Under the pieces are notes generated by a model. The model saw only the letters and a program-made list of their open reading frames with translations, searched no databases and was not told the origin of the DNA. A program made the position numbers and the translations under genes. Of a DNA stretch of 64,000 nt, positions 1-8,916 are shown piece after piece (positions within the stretch are counted from its first letter, which is position 1; the number at the start of each line of letters is the position of its first letter). Source of the DNA: Actinophytocola gossypii. Its GTDB lineage: Bacteria > Actinomycetota > Actinomycetes > Mycobacteriales > Pseudonocardiaceae. The stretch lies in NCBI RefSeq assembly GCF_025165815.1, contig NZ_JAFFZE010000004.1, positions 372,001 to 436,000 of the forward strand. Reading direction: 5' to 3'.

Positions 1-157
1 GGCCGGCGAGGAGCTTGCCGAGGGTGCTCTTGCCGACACCGCTGGGGCCGTGCAGACCGACCACCTCACCGGGTTCGACGGCGAGTGACGCGCCGGACAC
101 CACCCACGGGTGGCGCCTGCCGTAGCGGAACCAGACGTTCTCGGCGACCAGGCTCAC
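1..157 (-). CDS. Peptide/nickel-type ABC transporter ATP-binding protein, C-terminus beyond window
   Basis: This is the N-terminal part of a second ABC ATPase; the gene runs off the left edge. The visible residues include a Walker A motif (GPSGVGKST) at about residues 40-48, preceded by the usual strand carrying an aromatic residue that stacks on ATP. The start is GTG at 155-157, which overlaps the TGA of the upstream ATPase as GTGA. As the last visible gene of a five-gene importer operon it would be the DppF/OppF/NikE-type partner of the ATPase just before it. The family call is firm; nothing beyond residue 52 can be seen. Confidence 0.85.
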   Translation of the reverse strand, partial: MSLVAENVWFRYGRRHPWVVSGASLAVEPGEVVGLHGPSGVGKSTLGKLLAG

Positions 158-954
158 GAGTCCTCCGGCAGGTGGAAGCCGTTGGCGGGCAGGGCCAGCC
201 ACAGCGCGCGGGTGTACGGGTGCGACAACGCCTCGCCGTTGCCGGTGAAGTCCGCGGGGCGGACCTCGTCGATCGTGCGGCCGTCGTGGCAGATCACCAC
301 GCGGTCGGCGACCTCCAGGGCGGCGGGCAGGTCGTGTGTGATCAGGACGACCGCGCGGCCGTCGTCGGCGATCCGGCGGAGGTCGTGGAGGACGGCTCGG
401 ACGGCCTCGGCGGGGAGGCCGGGGGTCGGCTCGTCGGCGAGGACCAGGTCGGGGCTGCCCATCATGGCCATGGCGGTCAGCACCCGGCGCACCATGCCGC
501 CGGACAGTTCGTGGGGGTAGCGGCCGGCGACTTCGGGACTCAGGCCGCGGTCGGTGAGGGCGGTGGCGGCGGCCGCTCGGGGGTCGGGGCGGCCGGCCAG
601 GGCCGCCGAGCGGCGGAGTTGGCGGCCGACCGGTGTCACGGGGTCCAGGAACGTCACCGACTGGGGCAGCAGGGCGATGCCTCGACCGGCCCGAGCCCGG
701 CGGGCAGGCGGGTCCAGCGGTTCGCCGTCGACGCGGATGTCGCCGGACTCCTCGGCGTTGGGTGGGAGCATGCCCAGGACGGCGTGCGCCAACAGGGTCT
801 TGCCGGCGCCGCTCGCGCCGACCAGGGCCACCAGTTCGCCCCGGTCGGCGGTGAGGTCCATGGCGGACAGTGGCACCACCGTCCTGCGCCGCAGGCCGCG
901 TTCGTACTGGTGGAACGACACGGCCAGGGACGACACCGCCAACAGGGCACTCAC
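154..954 (-). CDS. Peptide/nickel-type ABC transporter ATP-binding protein (DppD/OppD-like)
   Basis: A 266-residue cytoplasmic ATPase that would energise import through the two permeases encoded upstream. It has Walker A (GASGAGKT), a Q-loop region, signature LSGGM, Walker B ending LADEPT, and the H-loop in ITHDLP. The C-terminal stretch HPYTRALW resembles the HPYT..L element found after the nucleotide-binding domain in Opp/Dpp ATPases. The GTG start at 952-954 overlaps the previous stop as GTGA, so translation is probably coupled. The first residues of a much longer open frame upstream were rejected because they lie inside the permease gene. Substrate cannot be read from the ATPase; oligopeptide, nickel or another small solute remain possible. 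Confidence 0.88.
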   Translation of the reverse strand: MSALLAVSSLAVSFHQYERGLRRRTVVPLSAMDLTADRGELVALVGASGAGKTLLAHAVLGMLPPNAEESGDIRVDGEPLDPPARRARAGRGIALLPQSVTFLDPVTPVGRQLRRSAALAGRPDPRAAAATALTDRGLSPEVAGRYPHELSGGMVRRVLTAMAMMGSPDLVLADEPTPGLPAEAVRAVLHDLRRIADDGRAVVLITHDLPAALEVADRVVICHDGRTIDEVRPADFTGNGEALSHPYTRALWLALPANGFHLPEDS

Positions 955-1787
955 AGGTGGTGGCTCCTCGGGTTCAGCAGGGCTCGCAGGTTCTCCCCGA
1001 TGCCGTCGACCGCCTTGACCACGACCAGCAGGCAGAGGCCGGGCAGCACCGCGAGCCACCAGGCGCCGGCGGACAGGTAGCGCATCGACTCGGCCAGGAG
1101 GACGCCGATGGACGGTTCCGCCGGGTCGACGCCGAGGCCGAGGAACGACAGCGCCGCCTCGTGCAGGATCGCGTGCGGGAACAGGAGCACCAGGCCGACC
1201 AGGAACTGCCCGGCCAGGTGACCGGTGACGTGCCGGCGCGCGATCCACCAGCGACCTCGGCCGAGGTGCGCGGACACGGACACGAAGTCCGCGGCGACCA
1301 CCTCCTTGGCCCGGCCGCGTAGCACCCTGGTGAGCGTCGGCCAGTGGGTGACCGCGACGGCGACGATCACCGCCTCGGTGCCGCCGCCGAGGGCGAAGGC
1401 CAGCAGGATCAGGAGCACCAGGTGCGGCAGCGCCAGGAACAGGTCGACCAGCCAGCCGACGACGGCGTCGACGCGAGGGCCGCCGACGGTGGCCGCACTG
1501 GCGAGCACCAGCGCGATGAGTGCCGACAGCACCGCCGCCGACGTGCCGACCACCAGGCTCAGCCGGAGGCCGGCCAGTACCCGCGCCAGCACGTCGCGGC
1601 CGAGCCAGTCGGTGCCGAACCAGTGCCCGAGCGTCGGCGCCTCGTTGCGCGACGCCAGGCCGGTGGTCTGCGCCGCGTCAACGGCCAGGGTTCCGGCGAC
1701 CAGGACCACCAGTACGACCAGCACCGACGCCGCCAACTGCGCCAGCGTGCGGCGGCGGCGGTCGGTCCCGCGCTCGACGGTCGTCAC
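951..1787 (-). CDS. ABC transporter permease, DppC/OppC/NikC type
   Basis: A 278-residue inner-membrane permease with a short basic N-terminus (about residues 1-17), a first transmembrane helix rich in V and L, then the binding-protein-dependent transport domain with further helices. The EAA loop region (AHLGRGRWWIARRHV, around residue 175-190) contacts the ATPase. HWFGTDWLGRDVLARVLAGLRLSL near residues 51-75 is the characteristic segment before the transport domain in DppC-type proteins. The GTG start overlaps the stop of the preceding permease, with AGGAGG just upstream. It forms a heterodimeric pore with that permease. Confidence 0.9.
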   Translation of the reverse strand: MTTVERGTDRRRRTLAQLAASVLVVLVVLVAGTLAVDAAQTTGLASRNEAPTLGHWFGTDWLGRDVLARVLAGLRLSLVVGTSAAVLSALIALVLASAATVGGPRVDAVVGWLVDLFLALPHLVLLILLAFALGGGTEAVIVAVAVTHWPTLTRVLRGRAKEVVAADFVSVSAHLGRGRWWIARRHVTGHLAGQFLVGLVLLFPHAILHEAALSFLGLGVDPAEPSIGVLLAESMRYLSAGAWWLAVLPGLCLLVVVKAVDGIGENLRALLNPRSHHL

Positions 1788-2794
1788 CGGCTCCTCCTGG
1801 CGTCGGCGAGTGCGGCTCTCGGGTCGACGCCCGCGTGCACCCGGTCGCCGATCGCGTTGCCGGTGAACACGAGCACCGTGGTGAACAGGGCGATGCCCAA
1901 CAACAGCGGCACGTCCTGGTTGAGCGCGGCGGTCGTGGTGGCCGCGCCGAGACCCGGGTAGGAGAACACCTGCTCGGCCAGCACCGAGCCGCCGAACAGC
2001 TCCCCCAGCGAGCTGAACTGGAGCAGCAGTGCCGGCGCGGCCGCGTTGCGCACCACCCGGTGCCGGATCAGGCCGAAACCACGCTCACCCTGGGCCCTGG
2101 CGAACGCCACGTGGTCGCCGGCGAGCGCCTCGATCACCGCCTGCCGGGTGTGCAGCACGACCGGGGCGATGCCGACGACGCTGAGCGTGACCGCGGGCAG
2201 CACCAGGTGGTGCAGGCGGTCCAGCAGGGTCACGTCGGCCGCCGGCACGCCGATCGGCACCGCGCAGCAGACCGGTGCCCAGTTCAGCGACACCGCGAAC
2301 ACGTAGAGCAGCAGCAGGCCGACCCAGAACGTGGGGGCGCTGGCCAGCGTGTAGGCCCACCAGGTGATCACCCGGTCGGTGGCCCGGCCCTGCCGCGCGC
2401 CGGCCAGCAGGCCGAGGCCGAAGCCCAGCACCCCGGACAGCAGCCAGGCCAGCGCCATCAGCGCCAGGCTGGCCAGGAACTTGTCGCCGATGACCTCCAG
2501 CACCGGCTGGTTGAACGTCGCGGAGAACCCGAAGTCGCCCCGCACGAGGTTGCCGAGCCAGGCCAGGAACCGTTCGTGCGCCGGATCGTTCAGGCCCCAG
2601 CGCTCCTCGATGAGGGCCCGCTGCTCGGGGCCGAGCGACGCCACGTCCGCGCCGACGTACGCCGCGACCAGGTCGACCGGCGAGTTGACCATCAACGCGA
2701 ACGACGCCACCGCGACCGCGACCAGCAGCAGCACCAGCCGCCCCAGCCGGCCGGCGAACCCGCGCAGCGCGGCCGGGACGCCCTCGGTCAGCAC
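1784..2794 (-). CDS. ABC transporter permease, DppB/OppB/NikB type
   Basis: A 336-residue permease of the DppB class. After the first membrane helix (about residues 12-32) there is a long periplasmic-side loop with the family pattern LRG..WGLNDP..ERF..WL.N..RGDFG, then five more helices. The EAA-type loop lies near residues 230-250. I chose the GTG at 2792-2794, which overlaps the last codons of the binding-protein gene by 7 bp; the far longer open frame upstream is a shadow of that gene. It pairs with the DppC-type permease encoded next. Confidence 0.88.
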   Translation of the reverse strand: MLTEGVPAALRGFAGRLGRLVLLLVAVAVASFALMVNSPVDLVAAYVGADVASLGPEQRALIEERWGLNDPAHERFLAWLGNLVRGDFGFSATFNQPVLEVIGDKFLASLALMALAWLLSGVLGFGLGLLAGARQGRATDRVITWWAYTLASAPTFWVGLLLLYVFAVSLNWAPVCCAVPIGVPAADVTLLDRLHHLVLPAVTLSVVGIAPVVLHTRQAVIEALAGDHVAFARAQGERGFGLIRHRVVRNAAAPALLLQFSSLGELFGGSVLAEQVFSYPGLGAATTTAALNQDVPLLLGIALFTTVLVFTGNAIGDRVHAGVDPRAALADARRSR

Positions 2795-4386
2795 GTCCAG
2801 CGCCAGCCGGTGATGTTCCAGGTGATCGGCCAGCCGTGGCCGTGCGGCTCGACCTGCTCCTGGCCGACGTCCAGGCACGAGTCGACGAAGTAGGTGTGGT
2901 CGAGGTTGACCAGCCAGGCCCAGGCGGCGTCGGCGGCCGGGCCGAAGTGGCGCTGGGCCTCCTTCCAGTGCGCCGTCGCCTCCGCCGGGTCGGTGGCCGC
3001 CATGCCGGCGTCGAGGGCGGCGTCGACCTCGGGATCGCCGTAGTAGCCGGGGTTGTACAGCTCGATGCCGGCCTGCCCGGAGTGGTACAGGTTGTACATC
3101 TCGGTCGGGTCGTGGCTGCCCCAGCCGAACAGCACCGCGTCGGCGTGCATCCTGGTCTCGATGACCTCCCAGCTCTCGCCCTTGGCGGTGACCGCGACGC
3201 CGATGGGCTTCAGCATGTCGGCGACGGCGAGCGCGAGGCCCTGGCGCAGCGAGTCGGACGCGAGGTAGAGCAGGGTGAACTCGGCCCGGACGCCGTCGCG
3301 CTCGCGGACGCCGTCGCCGTCGGTGTCGCGCCACCCGGCCTCGTCGAGCAGCCGGGCGGCGGCGTCGGGGTCGGTGCCGGTGACCGCGGTGCTCGGGTCG
3401 TACCAGGGCAGGCCGTCGACCGGGCCGGTGGCGGGGCGCCCGTGGCCGTCCAGCACGCCGTCGACCAGGGCCTGCCGGTCGATGGCCAGGTTGATCGCCC
3501 GGCGCACCGCGACGTCCGAGGTGACGGGGTCGCCGATGGGCTCGCCGTCGGCGTTGGTGCGGCCGGTGGCCGGCTGGTACGGGAACGTGATGCCCCGGTT
3601 GTCGACGGACTCGATCGCGTGCAGCGTCATGCCCGGCATCTCGGTGGACGCCAGCGCGGACGGCAGCGCGGCCACGTCGACCTGCCCGGACCTGGCGGCG
3701 GCGAGCGAGGCGTCCTCGTCGGTGAAGACGAACACCACGCGCTCGAACGCGGGCTTGCCGCCGTAGTAGTCGTCGTTGCGCCGGACGATCAGCTGCTGGC
3801 CCTCGTCCCACTGCTCAAGGACGAAGGGCCCCGAGCCGACCGGGTCGCGGGCGTAGCCGGGGCCGTGGGCGTGTTCCGGCACGATGCCCAGCGACACGAG
3901 CCGGTTCACGAACGTGCTCCGTGGTTCGCGCAGCCGCAGCTCGACGGTGTCCTCGTCGACGGCGACTGCCTGGTCGAGCACGGTGACGTCGGTGAGCCCG
4001 CCGCTCGTCGCCGCGGTGTTGAAGGTGTAGGCGACGTCGCCCGGGGTGACCGGCTTTCCGTCGCTGAACGTCGCGTCGGAGCGGATGTCCACCGTCCACA
4101 CCAGACCGTCCGGGCTGACGGAGTACCCGGTGGCGAGGTCGTTGGTGATCTTCAGGTCGGCGTCGCGGGTGAGCAGGGTGGACTGGAACAACGGGTTGCC
4201 GTAGCGGCCCCAGCCGAGCGTCGGGTCGTACCCGTCCTCCGCCTCGCCGCCGATGGCCAGCCGCAGCTCGGTGGGCTTCGCGCCGCTCACGGCGTCGCCG
4301 GTGGAGCAGGCCGTGGCGGCGCCCAGGGCGGCGGCCGCGAGTGCGACCGCGACCCAGCGGCGAGTTCGTACGCGCAACCCGATCAC
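2788..4386 (-). CDS. Family 5 extracellular solute-binding lipoprotein
   Basis: Binding protein of the importer, about 532 residues. A twin-arginine-rich n-region and hydrophobic stretch end in a lipobox (GAATAC near residue 27), so the mature protein should be a lipoprotein on the outer face of the membrane. The SBP_bac_5 fold is visible in ITNDLATGYSVSPDG, F.DG.PVT..DVAYTF and the SGPF segment followed by QWDEGQ. GTG at 4384-4386 is chosen as start. An upstream ATG at 4422 is in frame but would put a 23-bp inverted repeat inside the coding sequence. The family covers oligopeptide, dipeptide, nickel and opine binders; the ligand is not evident. Confidence 0.85.
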   Translation of the reverse strand: MIGLRVRTRRWVAVALAAAALGAATACSTGDAVSGAKPTELRLAIGGEAEDGYDPTLGWGRYGNPLFQSTLLTRDADLKITNDLATGYSVSPDGLVWTVDIRSDATFSDGKPVTPGDVAYTFNTAATSGGLTDVTVLDQAVAVDEDTVELRLREPRSTFVNRLVSLGIVPEHAHGPGYARDPVGSGPFVLEQWDEGQQLIVRRNDDYYGGKPAFERVVFVFTDEDASLAAARSGQVDVAALPSALASTEMPGMTLHAIESVDNRGITFPYQPATGRTNADGEPIGDPVTSDVAVRRAINLAIDRQALVDGVLDGHGRPATGPVDGLPWYDPSTAVTGTDPDAAARLLDEAGWRDTDGDGVRERDGVRAEFTLLYLASDSLRQGLALAVADMLKPIGVAVTAKGESWEVIETRMHADAVLFGWGSHDPTEMYNLYHSGQAGIELYNPGYYGDPEVDAALDAGMAATDPAEATAHWKEAQRHFGPAADAAWAWLVNLDHTYFVDSCLDVGQEQVEPHGHGWPITWNITGWRWTC

Positions 4387-4395
4387 TCCCAGACG

Positions 4396-4418
4396 TTGCT
4401 GCCAGCGCTTGGCAACAA
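4396..4418. promoter_or_regulatory. Inverted repeat upstream of the ABC importer, probable operator
   Basis: TTG-C-TGCCA-GCGCT-TGGCA-A-CAA: arms of 3+5 bases match as reverse complements around a 5-base centre, with one mismatched pair. It lies 10 bp before the chosen GTG of the binding-protein gene. The GCGCT centre and size recall LacI-type operators, but no LacI gene is adjacent, so the binding protein is unknown. Seen in sequence; the role is inference. Confidence 0.45.
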
Positions 4419-4566
4419 GCATAGATTGGCATCACCCGTTCGTGTGGCCTGGGTGACATCCGGGAACCAACTCGTTATCCCGGCCGACCAGCCCTCACGC
4501 GATCCGTGGCAACCTGGTCTGGGCGTCGCGCGGCCAGAACGACGAACGAGGAGAGTGAGAACCGGA

Positions 4567-5325
4567 ATGGCACGCAGTTCCGGCAACCGGGTCCCGGCCC
4601 GGCGAGGCGTCTCCGGGAACGTGATCGCCACGGTGGCGATCGTCGTACTCGCGGTCGCCGTCATCGGCGGGATCCTGGTGTTCGGCGGCGACGGTGATGG
4701 TGGGGGTGACGGTGGGGACGGCGGCGACACGGCCGGCGAGATCCCCGCCGAGCTGCGCGCCGGTCCGGACAGCAACACGCTGACCGAGGCCGAGGGCGAC
4801 GCGGTGACGATCGTCGAGTTCCTCGACTACCAGTGCCCGGCATGCGCGGCCTACTACACGAACGTCACCAAGCAGCTGGAGGAGGACTACGCGGACCGGG
4901 TCACCTTCGTCACCCGCAACTTCCCGCTGTCCATGCACCCGCTGGCCCAGCCGGCCGCCCGCGCCGCCGAGGCGGCCGCGGCGCAGGGCAGGTACCGCGA
5001 GATGTACCACCAGCTCTACGACAACTACCAGCAGTGGGCCGTCACCGAGGACGGGCAGCGGGTGAGCGACGACGAGCAGCGCGCCACCACCCTGTTCGAC
5101 TCCTACGCCACCGAGATCGGCCTGGACCTCGACCGGTTCCACACGGACCTGGCCTCGGCCGAGATCCAGCGGCGCATCGACGCCGACGTGGCCGCCGGCG
5201 AGCGGGTCGGCGTGTCCAGCACCCCGACGATCTACGTGAACGGCGAGAAGTTCGAGTCGTCGGCCGAGTCCTTCGACGACGTGGCGGCCCAGCTGCGCGA
5301 CCAGATCGACGAGGCCCTCGGATGA
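4567..5325 (+). CDS. Membrane-anchored DsbA-like thiol oxidoreductase
   Basis: A 252-residue extracytoplasmic disulfide enzyme. Residues 18-40 are a single membrane anchor, followed by a Gly/Asp-rich linker (residues 40-55) and a DsbA/thioredoxin-4 domain. The active site is CPAC (Cys90, Cys93), and the cis-proline loop appears as SSTPT near residue 219. ATG at 4567 follows a GAGGAGAGTGAG purine tract. The longer frame to its left is antisense to the binding-protein gene. It overlaps the VKOR-like gene by 4 bp (ATGA). In actinobacteria VKOR-type proteins reoxidise such DsbA proteins, so the two should form one oxidative folding pathway. Confidence 0.92.
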   Translation: MARSSGNRVPARRGVSGNVIATVAIVVLAVAVIGGILVFGGDGDGGGDGGDGGDTAGEIPAELRAGPDSNTLTEAEGDAVTIVEFLDYQCPACAAYYTNVTKQLEEDYADRVTFVTRNFPLSMHPLAQPAARAAEAAAAQGRYREMYHQLYDNYQQWAVTEDGQRVSDDEQRATTLFDSYATEIGLDLDRFHTDLASAEIQRRIDADVAAGERVGVSSTPTIYVNGEKFESSAESFDDVAAQLRDQIDEALG

Positions 5326-5909
5326 GCACGACCGCCACGCGGCCCGCTCGCGGGCTCGGCTGGCTCTACGCCGTCGGCGGCGCGCTCGGGCTGGCCGCCG
5401 CGGTCGCGCTGACGCTGGAGAAGATCGCGACGCTGACCGACCCGGACTACGTGCCGACGTGCTCGCTGAACCCGACCATCTCGTGCGGCTCGGTGATGGA
5501 CAGCGACCAGGCGGCGGCGTTCGGGTTCCCCAACCCGCTCATCGGGATCGCCGCCTTCGCCGTCGTCACGACCGTCGGCGTCGTCCGGCTCGCCGGCTTC
5601 GCACCGCCGAGGTGGTTCCGCGTCGGCATGCAGGCCGGCGCGACGTTCGGGGTCGTGTTCGTGCACTGGCTCATCGCCGCGAGCCTGTACGACATCCACG
5701 CGCTGTGCCCGTACTGCATGCTGGTGTGGGCGGTCACGATCCCGATCTTCTGGTACACGACGCTCGACACGCTGCGGGCCTTCGACGCCACCCGGGACAT
5801 CGGCGACCTGCTGGCGCGGGCGCACTCCGCCGTGCTCGCCGCCTGGTACGTGGCGATCGCGGTGCTCGTCCTGGTCGAGTTCTGGGATTACTGGCGCACG
5901 CTGTTCTGA
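5322..5909 (+). CDS. VKOR-family disulfide-generating membrane protein
   Basis: A 195-residue membrane protein of the vitamin K epoxide reductase family, which passes electrons from the DsbA partner to a quinone. The four conserved cysteines are present: Cys47 and Cys55 in the first extracytoplasmic loop and the CPYC pair Cys129/Cys132 at the start of a helix. About five hydrophobic segments can be seen. The start ATG overlaps the DsbA stop. Its last 22 bp overlap the convergent iron-transporter ATPase gene. The pairing with a DsbA-like gene is strong support for the role. Confidence 0.92.
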   Translation: MSTTATRPARGLGWLYAVGGALGLAAAVALTLEKIATLTDPDYVPTCSLNPTISCGSVMDSDQAAAFGFPNPLIGIAAFAVVTTVGVVRLAGFAPPRWFRVGMQAGATFGVVFVHWLIAASLYDIHALCPYCMLVWAVTIPIFWYTTLDTLRAFDATRDIGDLLARAHSAVLAAWYVAIAVLVLVEFWDYWRTLF

Positions 5910-6706
5910 GCGTCCACTCCGGACCGGACACGCCGCGCGCTCGTGATGACGTGCGGACGGCCGCTCTCCGGGTGCGGAACGACGTGCGCGCGGACCCGGA
6001 AGACGTCGTGCAGCAGCTCGGGGGTGAGGACCCGCTCGGGTGGGCCGTCGGTGACCACCGCGCCGTCGCGCAGCACGACGATGTGGTCGCAGTACTCGGC
6101 GGCGAGGTTGAGGTCGTGGATGGCGACGAGGCTGGTCCCGGTGTGCTCGTGGACGAGTTCGAGGAGCTGTTCCTGGTTGGCGAGGTCGAGGTGGTTGGTC
6201 GGTTCGTCGAGGACCAGGATCGGGGCGTCCTGCGCGAGCGCCCGGCCCAGCAGCGCGCGTTGGCGCTCCCCGCCGGACAGCGTCGCCGCGCTCCGGTGCC
6301 GCAGGTGCTCCACGTTCACCCGCCGCAGGCATTCGTCGATGATCCCCCGGTCGTGGTCCCGGTTCCGCGCGAAGGCACCCGTGTGCGGGATGCGACCGGC
6401 GGCCACGATGTCCTCGACGGTGAGGTCGAAGGCGAACGGGGTGTCCTGCGGAACGGCCGCGATCAGGCGGGCCAGCTCCCTGCGGGGCAGGGTGCGCAGC
6501 TCGCGTCCGTCGACGGTGATCTCGCCGCGCTGGTAGGCGATGTGCCGGTAGACGCAGCTGAGCAGCGTGGACTTGCCAGCGCCGTTGGGGCCGATGATGC
6601 CGACGACCTCGCCGCGGGGCACCGTGAACCCGACCTCGTGCAGGATTCGTCTGCCACCCAGTTCGACGGTGAGGTCCCGGATCTCCAGGGCGTGTTCGGG
6701 TGTCAT
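5888..6706 (-). CDS. Siderophore/haem-type iron ABC transporter ATP-binding protein
   Basis: A 272-residue FecE/FepC-type ATPase. Walker A is GPNGAGKST (about residue 39), the Q-loop is AVPQDTP, the signature is LSGGERQRA, Walker B ends in LVLDEPTNHLD, and the H-loop is AIHDLN. 'TNHLDLANQ' is typical of the iron/B12 importer ATPases. ATG at 6706 overlaps the permease stop (ATGA). It is the last gene of a binding protein-permease-ATPase operon. Cargo is probably a ferric siderophore; cobalamin or haem cannot be excluded. Confidence 0.9.
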   Translation of the reverse strand: MTPEHALEIRDLTVELGGRRILHEVGFTVPRGEVVGIIGPNGAGKSTLLSCVYRHIAYQRGEITVDGRELRTLPRRELARLIAAVPQDTPFAFDLTVEDIVAAGRIPHTGAFARNRDHDRGIIDECLRRVNVEHLRHRSAATLSGGERQRALLGRALAQDAPILVLDEPTNHLDLANQEQLLELVHEHTGTSLVAIHDLNLAAEYCDHIVVLRDGAVVTDGPPERVLTPELLHDVFRVRAHVVPHPESGRPHVITSARRVRSGVDAQNSVRQ

Positions 6707-7752
6707 GACTCTCCGAACCGGACGGTGCTGCGTGCCATCAGCAGCAGGAACGCGGGGGCGCCGAGCACGGCGGTGACCACCCCGACCGGAAGCTCCTCCG
6801 GCGGCATGACGGTCCGGCTGAGCAGGTCGACCGCGACCATGAACACCGCCCCGAGCGCGGCCGCGACGGGAACCAGCCCGCGGTGGTCGCTGCCGACGAC
6901 CAGGCGCGCGGCGTGCGGCACGATCAGCCCGACGAACGCGATGACGCCGGACACGGCGACCGCCACACCGGTCAGGGCGGCCGCGACGACGTAGAGCAGC
7001 AGCCGGACGCGGTTCGGGTCGACTCCGAGCGCCGCCGCGGTGGCGTCGCCGAACAGCAGCGCGTTGAGCTGGCGGGACAGCAGCATCACCAGGACCACGC
7101 CGGTGACGAGGACGACGGTGGGCACCAGGAGCTGGTCCCACCGCGCGCCGGACAGGCTGCCGAGAATCCAGAACAGCGCGGTGTTGGTGGTGCCGACGTC
7201 CCGCGCCTGGAAGATCAGGAAGTTCGTGAGGCCGGTGAACCCCGCCCCGATCACGATGCCGGCGAGCACGAGGCGGCTGGACGAGAACGTTCCGGTGAAC
7301 CGCACGAACGCGGCCACCGCGAACAACGCCAGCACCGCACCGGCGAACGCCGCGACGCCGACCGACACGCCACCGAAGGCCGCGGCCCCGAGCACGAGCC
7401 AGGCCACCGCGCCCAGCGCGGCGCCCGAGGAGATGCCGAGCACGTACGGGTCGGCGAGCGGGTTGCGCATCACCGCCTGCGCCACCACGCCGACCACCGA
7501 GAGCGCCGCGCCGACCAGGATCGCGAGCAGGACCCTCGGCAGGCGCAGGTTCCACACGATGTCGTCCTGGGTGAGGGTCCAGTGCGTCGGGTCCCCGAGC
7601 CCGGTGAGCCGGTACCCGAGGATCTCAGCGACCGTCGCCGGCGGGATGAACGCGCTGCCGATCCCGACCGCGACGACGCACAACGCGAGCCCGGCGACCA
7701 CGAGGCCGCCCAGCACGAGCCCGGTGCGCCACGAACCCGATTTCCCGGTCAC
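6703..7752 (-). CDS. FecCD-family iron-siderophore permease
   Basis: A 349-residue permease of the BtuC/FecCD family with about nine to ten transmembrane helices. The family signature NLRLPRVLLAILVGAALSVVG occurs near residues 68-88, followed by NPLADPYVLGISSGAALGA, both hallmarks of this class. VGLIVPHAARLVVGSDHR near residues 283-300 is the cytoplasmic coupling helix. Only one permease gene is present, so it should act as a homodimer. GTG at 7750-7752 overlaps the stop of the binding-protein gene. Confidence 0.92.
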   Translation of the reverse strand: MTGKSGSWRTGLVLGGLVVAGLALCVVAVGIGSAFIPPATVAEILGYRLTGLGDPTHWTLTQDDIVWNLRLPRVLLAILVGAALSVVGVVAQAVMRNPLADPYVLGISSGAALGAVAWLVLGAAAFGGVSVGVAAFAGAVLALFAVAAFVRFTGTFSSSRLVLAGIVIGAGFTGLTNFLIFQARDVGTTNTALFWILGSLSGARWDQLLVPTVVLVTGVVLVMLLSRQLNALLFGDATAAALGVDPNRVRLLLYVVAAALTGVAVAVSGVIAFVGLIVPHAARLVVGSDHRGLVPVAAALGAVFMVAVDLLSRTVMPPEELPVGVVTAVLGAPAFLLLMARSTVRFGES

Positions 7753-8801
7753 TCGGGGAACGCGTCCGGGTGCAGCGCCCTGGCGAGCACGTCGACCGCC
7801 TCGGCGTTGCGGGTGCCGCCGACGTAGTACGTCTCGGCCAGCACCGGGACGAACCGACGTTCCTTTACCGCGGTGACGTTGCGCAGGGCCGGGTCGCCGA
7901 CGAAGAACCGCTCCGCCTCGGCGACGACCTGGTCGAACTCCGCCCGGGTCGGCTTGCCGAACACCTCGATGACGATCGCCTCCGGGTCGCGGGAGACGAC
8001 CTCCTCCCAGCCGGCGTCGCCGAACACGGCGTCGGTGTCGGCGAAGATGTTCTCGCCGCCCGCCAGGGTGACGACCGCGTTGCCCAGGTGCTGGTTGCCC
8101 ATCGCGTAGGCCTCGCCGCGGCCGTCCTCCCAGCTGTAGGAGAACACCTTCGGACGCGGGGCGTCCCCGACCGCGTCCCGTACCCGCGCGACGGTGTCCT
8201 TCATGCCGGACACCATCTCCTCCGCATCGTCCTCGATGTCGAAGACCGTGCCGTAGTTCTCGATGTCCTGGTACACGGCCGAAAGGTCCGTCACCGGGGC
8301 GTCCCGCTCGCACGTCACCGAGTACGCGTAGTACGACTTCAGGCCGCGCTCGGTCAGCTCGGCCTGCGACAGCGCCCCCTTCGTGGTGTCGAAGTTCGAC
8401 GGCCACCCGCCGATCACGAAGTCCGGGTCCGCCGAGAGCAGCTGCTCCCGCTGCACCGGCACGAAGTTGCCCGGCACGTACTCGCCGCCCAGCTTCGGAA
8501 GCGCGTCCGCGATCCGCTGCAGCTCGGCGGGGAACGCCCCGGGCGCGACCGCCTGCACGCCGACGACCCTGTCCGCCAGGCCCAGCGCCAGCAGGAACTC
8601 CAGCACGCTCGTCGTCACCGTCGCGACCCGGGTCGGCGCGGACGTGAACGTCGACTCCGTTCCCGAGCAGTCCGTCACCGTCCGGGTCCCGTAGCCGGCG
8701 TCCGAACGCCCGTCCGACGCGCTGACCCCGCTCGGACCCCCGCAACCGGCGAGCACGCCCACCACCGCCACCGCGGCGACCGCCGCGACACGCCTGCGCA
8801 C
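7749..8801 (-). CDS. Iron-siderophore ABC transporter substrate-binding lipoprotein
   Basis: A 350-residue class III (helical-backbone) binding protein. The signal peptide ends in a lipobox (LAGC, Cys about 19). The periplasmic-binding-protein-2 fold shows in TRVATVTTSVLEFLLALGLADRVVGV and in the paired LLSADPDFVI and SRDPEAIVIE segments. GTG at 8799-8801 has GGGAGGAG about 7 bases upstream; a much longer frame crossing the sigma-factor region was discarded. As first gene of the operon it would carry the promoter in 8802-8916. I see no clear Fur or DmdR box there. Confidence 0.88.
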   Translation of the reverse strand: MRRRVAAVAAVAVVGVLAGCGGPSGVSASDGRSDAGYGTRTVTDCSGTESTFTSAPTRVATVTTSVLEFLLALGLADRVVGVQAVAPGAFPAELQRIADALPKLGGEYVPGNFVPVQREQLLSADPDFVIGGWPSNFDTTKGALSQAELTERGLKSYYAYSVTCERDAPVTDLSAVYQDIENYGTVFDIEDDAEEMVSGMKDTVARVRDAVGDAPRPKVFSYSWEDGRGEAYAMGNQHLGNAVVTLAGGENIFADTDAVFGDAGWEEVVSRDPEAIVIEVFGKPTRAEFDQVVAEAERFFVGDPALRNVTAVKERRFVPVLAETYYVGGTRNAEAVDVLARALHPDAFPE

Positions 8802-8916
8802 GAAGAAACTCCTCCCGGACCGACTGGTGGGGCGGCCTTCGCCGTTCCCGCCCACACAGTCGGATCGGCGCGTGGGAAAGTTCCCGGCTCCGGTTCGACC
8901 CGGTCGACGACGGGCC

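Noticed and set aside
2836-4566. Upstream extension of the DsbA-like frame
   Set aside because: The extension is antisense to the binding-protein gene; the thioredoxin protein starts at the ATG at 4567 with a ribosome site and a membrane anchor.
5888-5909. The VKOR and iron ATPase overlap as a frameshift
   Set aside because: Both proteins have normal lengths and C-termini; a 22-bp convergent overlap is ordinary here.
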